From the NCBI GenBank assembly GCA_964017155.1, contig OZ024854.1, forward strand, positions 47,866,423-47,930,422: a stretch of DNA of 64,000 nt, read 5' to 3'. Shown in pieces: positions 58,073 through 64,000 of this stretch (within the stretch, counting starts at the first letter, position 1; every line of letters begins with the position of its first letter). The notes below the pieces were generated by a model. That model did not search any database. It was not told where the DNA came from and saw nothing but the letters and a program-made list of their open reading frames with translations. The position numbers were made by a program, and so were the translations under genes. This DNA is from Oasisia sp. SBJ-2009 (lineage: Eukaryota; Annelida; Polychaeta; Sabellida; Siboglinidae).

Positions 58073-59609
58073 TCACTCATAATTCTGAACTGGCTTGTCT
58101 CAATAATTTCACAATAAACCTCAATACATAGTTCTTATATAATGCAGCACATCTAGATAATGACTTTGCTGATGTATGCCATGCTGAAAAAAAATATTCA
58201 GGACAATTTTAGTGATTATTTTAATTCAAATGTTTATTACTTACGTTTGGAAATCAACCTCAATTTTTGGGGGATTAATCGATATCGGTTAAATTAATGT
58301 TGTAAAATTTTAACTTGCCCTGAATGTTAGTATTTTGAGGATAGTCACCTTTGAATGGTACAACTTTTTTACGTATGTGTCATGTGTTGCAGTGCACAAA
58401 TCCTGGTTTAAAGGTTTGCAGCAATGAGCCCACAGATCCAACAGATCAAGTCAGTGACCCTCGCTTCACCGGCAGACAATCGTGACAAATGAACAGAACT
58501 TCCGCCAGATTAAACTAGCATTTACACAAGAATAATGAAGCCATGTATTTGCCTAATGGTGACACAGTATCGAGAGTGTGCTGCACAGGTGATTTGTCAA
58601 ACAAACGAAACACTATCAGTTGAACGCAGACACACTTTTACAGTTTCAAAACAAGCTCTGTCTTGATTTTAATTTTCAGTCCCAAAATGTGTCACATTTC
58701 TCCCAACCACATGACAATGAATTAGCTGGTATTTTGTCAGTGTTATTACCTGGAACTGCATTGTGGAATGTTATCAGTAACACCTTGCTCAAATCAAAAT
58801 GGAGCTGACACAGATATAGTTGACCTACACAATCAGAGGTGCTAGTGCTGTAGGGTCTGTGATAATCAGTTGTTGTGGGCAGGTGTGTGGGTGTTGCAGG
58901 GAGTGGACCGACAGGGCAAGAGGGTAATGAGTACTAATGACACTGACCAGTCACAGGAACAAAGGCTGACCACAGGTACTCCTGATTGCCAAATAAATGT
59001 CCCAGGACAGCAGAGGTGTCAATTTATACGTTTTACACACAAGCCTTGTGGATTTTTGTGAATTGTATGGGTGTATGAAGCAATCCTTGTGCATATCGTA
59101 TTGTCTTAACAAAACAAACTTTGGATGATATGGACATGAAAGGGATAGTCGACATGGCTGTGGGGAAGCAAGCATGCAGGCTATTACCAAGATGACTGGA
59201 AACAGATTTTAAGTGGAATAATCACGCCATCAAAGTTGGACATGTTTGGAGCATCGTTTTTCTTTATGTGACGTGAAAGTGTCAGCATCAGGCATGTAGA
59301 ACGTTCAAATAAACAGTATGGATGTGTTATGGCAATGTATATACACCAAAATTGTGTTTATGTTTGCATTGACAATTTTGTACGTATTTTTTTGCAGATC
59401 TTACAGATTTGTTCTCAAGGTCTTACAGATATGAGTTGTCCCCCGTTGACACCCATGCAGCACAGTTTTATATTTTATGTAAAATACCACTCTATAGGCA
59501 CCTTATTTGGCATTACACAATTATTAAATTTAGAGATTTGCACTAGTTGAATATAGTTTTATAGTCCAAGGATCATTCATTACTTACACGGATAAATAAT
59601 CTGCACAGC
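58073..59609. other. no gene seen
   Basis: Unique sequence with only short unsupported frames. Confidence 0.45.
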
Positions 59610-59920
59610 GATTTATCATCATGACATGAGTATCATGTGGCTCCATCTGTTGGTTAAGTTTGCATAATTTCGTACACTTCTGTGGATCGTAGATTTTAAT
59701 TACAAAGTGTTAGACAGTCAAATTTCTACGATTAGGTGGATCGGTAGAATTTATTCCTTACTCATCGAGTGTGCAGTATTGTAGATTATTAGTTAAAACC
59801 GTCATTACTGCCAAATACACTGACTGACCATAAATATGCATGTAACCCCTGTGCATATTGTCCACCAAAAACAAACTTTCACATAGTCAAACCATTTGCA
59901 ACTGGCTGAAGGTAATTTCC
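59610..59920 (+). repeat. dispersed repeat copy B
   Basis: Diverged partner of 47150-47420 (GTATCATGTGGCTCCATCTG, ACAAAGTGTTAGAC, CGTCATTACTGCC). Confidence 0.6.
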
Positions 59921-60216
59921 CCTTTTTTTCAATTTACCACCCTATATAATTATTCAGCACTACACAGTTCTCCTGTTGTATCCTTGACCTTGTTGTCTGG
60001 TTGTTAGTCGTGGCACCACTAGTCTTTTGTGTCCTCAAGTCTAACAGAAGACTGTGTAAGGGGAATTGAGAAAGACAAAGGGTGAAGAAGATGGATGAAA
60101 AAGATGGAGGAGGTTGCTATCAAGATGAAGTAGAAAGGGGCAAATACCCAGGGCAGTTTAGCTGTACATTAACTACCTTCACTCTGCCATAAAGGCAGCC
60201 GAGATAAACACGTAAT

Positions 60217-60285
60217 GTTCCGTATTTTATGTTACATGTTCCATACTTAATTTCACATGTTCCATACTTAATTTCACATATTTCA
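60217..60285. repeat. 24-bp tandem repeat, three copies
   Basis: ACATGTTCCATACTTAATTTC reiterated, the first copy diverged (CCGTATTTTATGTT). Confidence 0.85.
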
Positions 60286-62106
60286 CGCAGGTTATCAAAG
60301 CACCACTTGGAAATGTAACAAACAACAGGCCCCAGAGAGGACCTGAGATCAATAAACAATTACCTTAGTGTTGACACCTGCTGCAAATATTACTTCTGCT
60401 TGACAAACTGATGGACACAAAATGACACAAACTGATCCTGTCTGCAGCAACAAATGTCACTATACGTGATGCTAATAATCTGTCGAACCATAGCTTTCTG
60501 CAGAGACCCATTCTGATTCCCCGTTATTTGAAACCCACTGGACAAGTAGAGATATCAGGGATGGGCAAAAAATGAAGGAGCTAAAAAAGGTTTTAAAAAC
60601 TCATAAATAATGTCAATTATGCCTTGGAAAATTTGTGTAAATGGGTGTTTGTACCTTATTTTATGTCATAAAATACATGTCAACTAGCATCTGTGTATAT
60701 CAGTTACCATCCATGCGTCCACCCAAAATATGGGTGACTGGCAAATTATTCTGCATAATGCCGTCAATATAACTGGTGTGCTTTATCTACAGATCATATA
60801 ATTAACTCACAATTTCCAAGAAAACTAAACAAAGCAGGACATGGGTGACCTGTGACATGGCTGGCGGCTACAAGCCCATGCACTGAACCTGCAGTGAACT
60901 ACCTACAGGCACTCGTAGAGTAAACATGACGAACCATGGGTAGGAATACATTGGTTGTGGGCCGGCGGCTAATCATGGCCAGCTGAGAGACTTTGTGCTG
61001 GATGCAAGGAGCAGGTGTGTCCCAGTGCAGATTGAAGTTATTCAATTATTGAAATGGCATCATAGCTCACACTGTGTGACACAGTCACAGACAGACCCAG
61101 GCAGGAGAGACACAGATGGATGTGGCGCTTTCACCAAACCATTCTGTGCTGTCACACAAAGCAATCACTATTAAACAAACTGTAACAGAAATGGCCATCA
61201 TCCAGACGGTGCTAAATACACAGAGGTGTAGACGTTTGTAATGTAACTAGTCCTTGGAACAATCAGAGAAAATATGCATTTAACGTAATGAACCATCACT
61301 TTATTCTTTATATCCATCTAGCAAACATTAAAACTGGTAATTATCCTTGAATGCATTTGTAATTTCTAAAACAATGGCTCTAAGTGTTCCGTTTCTTTTC
61401 AGGGATTAAATTGTATACCACATTAGAGCCAAAATATCCATGTGGAACAATGTTCACTAAACCATCTTGTATGACACAAAACAATCATTATTAAACAAAC
61501 TAGAATACAATATGCACACTGATGCAGAAGGTGGTTTCCCAATATATTCACTCAAACATCTGTTATCAATAATTATTATTATGTAAATTTTTCCATAAAT
61601 TATATCCACATCTCTGACATGAACCCTAAGAAATTTGCTTATAAAAGTAACTGTTTGGTATTTTTAAAGAAAACTAATAAAAACCATTACTGTTCTTCTA
61701 ATAGGGTATAGATGAACCCACGGATGTTTCATGCTTTAGGTATAAACCTAAAGGAGGAACAACTTAAAAATATCCACACACATGTGGACATACCTTTATA
61801 AATTATATTAATTTAATTACAGTAATACTAATAGATAAATATGTGCAAGGTTTACAAGTGCTCACAATTCTGTTGATAACACCATTGTGTGCTTTACTGA
61901 TCTACTGAGACTAAAGGCTAGATGGGAATCCACCGATACTGTTCTATTTTGCTGAACCTGAGTAATTTACTGGCATAGACATCTGGATCAGGTAGAAGGG
62001 ACCTACAGTTCTTAGTCACAAGATAAATATATAAATAATAACACATTATGGACTCTATATCTTTACAGTATGACAAGGTAAATACACAACATGTCACTGA
62101 TTCACT
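60286..62106. other. no gene seen; small SINE scrap at 61970-62018
   Basis: The scrap TGGCATAGACATCTGGATCA is the minus-strand form of the second SINE family's middle. The rest is unique, AT-rich sequence. Confidence 0.5.
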
Positions 62107-62487
62107 ATTTTACAGTGTGAGGAGCTCAAAATTCATTCGGTGCACCCCACATTGCTCCAGGTCTGTGTGTACCGGACGCTCATCGTCTGGAGGATTAATC
62201 TGTGAGACAGAGCGTGGGAGCTCGGGGAGGTAAAATCTCATCTCCTCACCAAGAGACAGCCTTAAGCACTGCCCCAGTGGCCTAGACAGGACAACAAGAG
62301 GAGTATCTGTTGACAGCCACATCTCCCTTGATTCAGTCCTGCCTACAGCAAGTGCTGCCATTGTATAGTTGCACTGCTTCACCAGGTTTGTCCATTCAGC
62401 TAGTTGACCCTTTACTGAGTGATGACCACTGGACAACCCTACAAAAGGCTTGCTCAGTTCCTTTTCAAAGGAAGGGCTGGTCAACAC
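62107..62487 (-). other. unidentified minus-strand open frame, possible terminal exon
   Basis: About 126 open codons ending at a stop near 62110. A plausible acceptor (CACTCAGTAAAG) precedes GQLAEWTNLVKQ at about 62412, which would give an exon of roughly 100 codons with normal amino-acid mixture (SLGEEMRFYLPELPRSV near its C-terminus). I do not recognise the family. It is not part of alpha2/delta as far as I can tell. It could be chance. Confidence 0.25.
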
Positions 62488-62564
62488 TATACAAGTTGGT
62501 GTATAGGGGCACTACCACTAGGTCACCAAATGACACCAACCCACTGTTGAAGCATTTATGTAAG

Positions 62565-62658
62565 GGGCAGCCCAGCAGTCAGAACTGTTGGGCAGCCCAG
62601 CAGTCAGAACTGTTGGGCAGCCCAGCAGTCAGAACTGTTGGGCAGCCCAGCAGTCAGA
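62565..62658. repeat. 25-bp tandem repeat, about four copies
   Basis: GGCAGCCCAGCAGTCAGAAC plus TGTTG repeated perfectly. Confidence 0.97.
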
Positions 62659-62981
62659 TGTTGGACACATGTGATGACTCCTCTGGTGCTTTTTAATGGT
62701 TTCATTTGAAAATTGCTCTGACATACAACAAATGTCATGCCTTTTTATAAAACTTTCATGACGTTCTAAACTATAATATTATTGTGCTTTTGCAAATTTA
62801 GTGTGCAAAGTTCACCAAGTAAATACATATGATCCATGTGTAATTTCCAATAGTGACATAGATTCCAGTTAGCATTTTTGGTACAACCAATAATCAGCAA
62901 AAAGGGTAACTTGGCACTGACTAGTTAAACAGTCAGTTTCATTCATTCCATGGATGTGTCAGTTAAACGAGACATTAATAA

Positions 62982-63080
62982 CTGGTAGTTCCTTCTCCCT
63001 GATGTCTACACGAGGGGAAGTAAGAGATGCCATATGTATAGTGGCACAGGTCTAAACTGTCGTGGACTCAATGACTCAAG
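62982..63080 (+). mobile_element. SINE, second family, body fragment
   Basis: GTAGTTCCTTCTCCCTGATG, GAGGGGAAGTAAGAGATGCC and CTGTCGTGGACTCAATGA match the family's body with moderate divergence. Confidence 0.7.
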
Positions 63081-64000
63081 ATTTGAAAATCGCACACACA
63101 GGTGCTACATTGGTGGCGGCACAAAACATCTTATGATGACCTGGCAGTGCTTACAGCTTTGTTCAACTATGATCAGGCTCCTCTACTTGTGAGAACAGGA
63201 ATAAAAATGCAAGCAGAATCTTTCTCTAGGTGATAATTATGCATGTTATTAAATGCCCTCAATATTGCTTAGTGTTGTCGAAAAATACATTTTGTCAATC
63301 ACTGGTGGGATCGCGCTTCTGATGGATATTATTAACAAACTGCAGTCAGTAATAGCTTGGGTGAAGGATGATTGTTATGATAAAAACTTTCATGTAAAAT
63401 ACGTATGCGTATTAAATGGCAAAAGTTCATTTAAATTTTTTGAAAAAGAGACCACTGATACCATGCAAAATTGCTATGTAGGAAGATGCAACGTGCACAT
63501 TAAATTCACAAACACAACAGAGCCTTCACAATAGTTGTCTCACTTTCCTGTGATGACTATTATTAACAACTATTATTCTTAAGCCTGTTACTGCTAAACC
63601 AATGGGTACATAGTACCGCCACGTAGTAATCACATTTTTCTTACAATAGCCAATTATACAATCGATCACTGATTAGTATTGTCAAACGAAAATTAAATCA
63701 ATTCCCAATAGAACTACATGTACTGCCATTTGCTGGCTGGCCCTAATGAATTATAATCAGACTGAGTCTGTGCACATCAAGTGCTGTCTACAACAGTAAC
63801 CTACAGAAGACGTGGCTTCATTTAATATATGTATATATCATATTTTTTATATGCACTCTTTGCAGACATTGTAATAAACAAAGTTCACACTTGACATCAA
63901 TGCCTACTTCGAATGTGTACAAACCTACACAAAAATACACATACACCTCACTATTCAAACATTACATAAGTAGCAAATAACTTAATTCAAAGTGCTATCT
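63081..64000. other. no gene seen
   Basis: The 93-codon plus frame at 63253-63534 is open but AT-rich and shows no motif. Nothing else recognised to the edge. Confidence 0.45.

Noticed and set aside
63253..63534. 93-codon plus-strand open frame
   Set aside because: No recognisable domain or splice signals. Could be chance.

Overview
This is eukaryotic, animal nuclear DNA: AT-rich, crowded with micro- and minisatellites, SINEs, LINE pieces and inverted-repeat elements, with short coding exons separated by long introns. I see no bacterial-type gene organisation. The coding and repeat content suggests a marine invertebrate, perhaps a mollusc, but the species cannot be fixed from the sequence alone.

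The host gene is on the minus strand and covers the left two thirds of the window. Eighteen short exons between 43968 and 1 join in perfect reading phase into about 481 codons of a voltage-gated calcium channel alpha2/delta (CACNA2D-type) subunit. They cover part of the VWA_N region, the whole VWA domain with its DxSxS metal site, and the start of the Cache/VGCC_alpha2 region. The gene runs off the left edge in its 3' half. The exon(s) for the signal peptide and extreme N-terminus were not found and probably lie beyond 64000.

The introns hold most of the biology. Intron 13780-25099 contains (a) a 1.08-kb foldback element with minisatellite arms and a 9-bp target duplication (14189-15271), and (b) a three-layer nest: a tRNA-derived SINE (16508-25050), split by an 8.2-kb terminal-inverted-repeat DNA transposon (16723-24935, 3-bp duplication AAT), itself carrying a nearly intact non-LTR retrotransposon (about 16890-21145, ORF1 plus EN-RT ORF2). 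The DNA transposon also carries a decayed gene with XPG-like nuclease motifs and a C-terminal CXC cysteine cluster. Its 3-bp duplication and nuclease suggest an Academ-like element, an assignment I make from memory.

Other regions: tandem arrays lie very close to several alpha2/delta splice sites (exons 4, 5, 10 and 18). A 1.35-kb element with 43-bp terminal inverted repeats lies at 34718-36072, a 353-bp MITE at 45564-45916, truncated LINE 3' ends at 26170, 29990 and 44481, and a second SINE family at 31503, 49712, 57797, 61970 and 62982. From 43969 to 64000 I find no convincing exon apart from one unidentified minus-strand open frame near 62107-62487. This stretch is most simply a long 5' intron or upstream DNA of the alpha2/delta gene.
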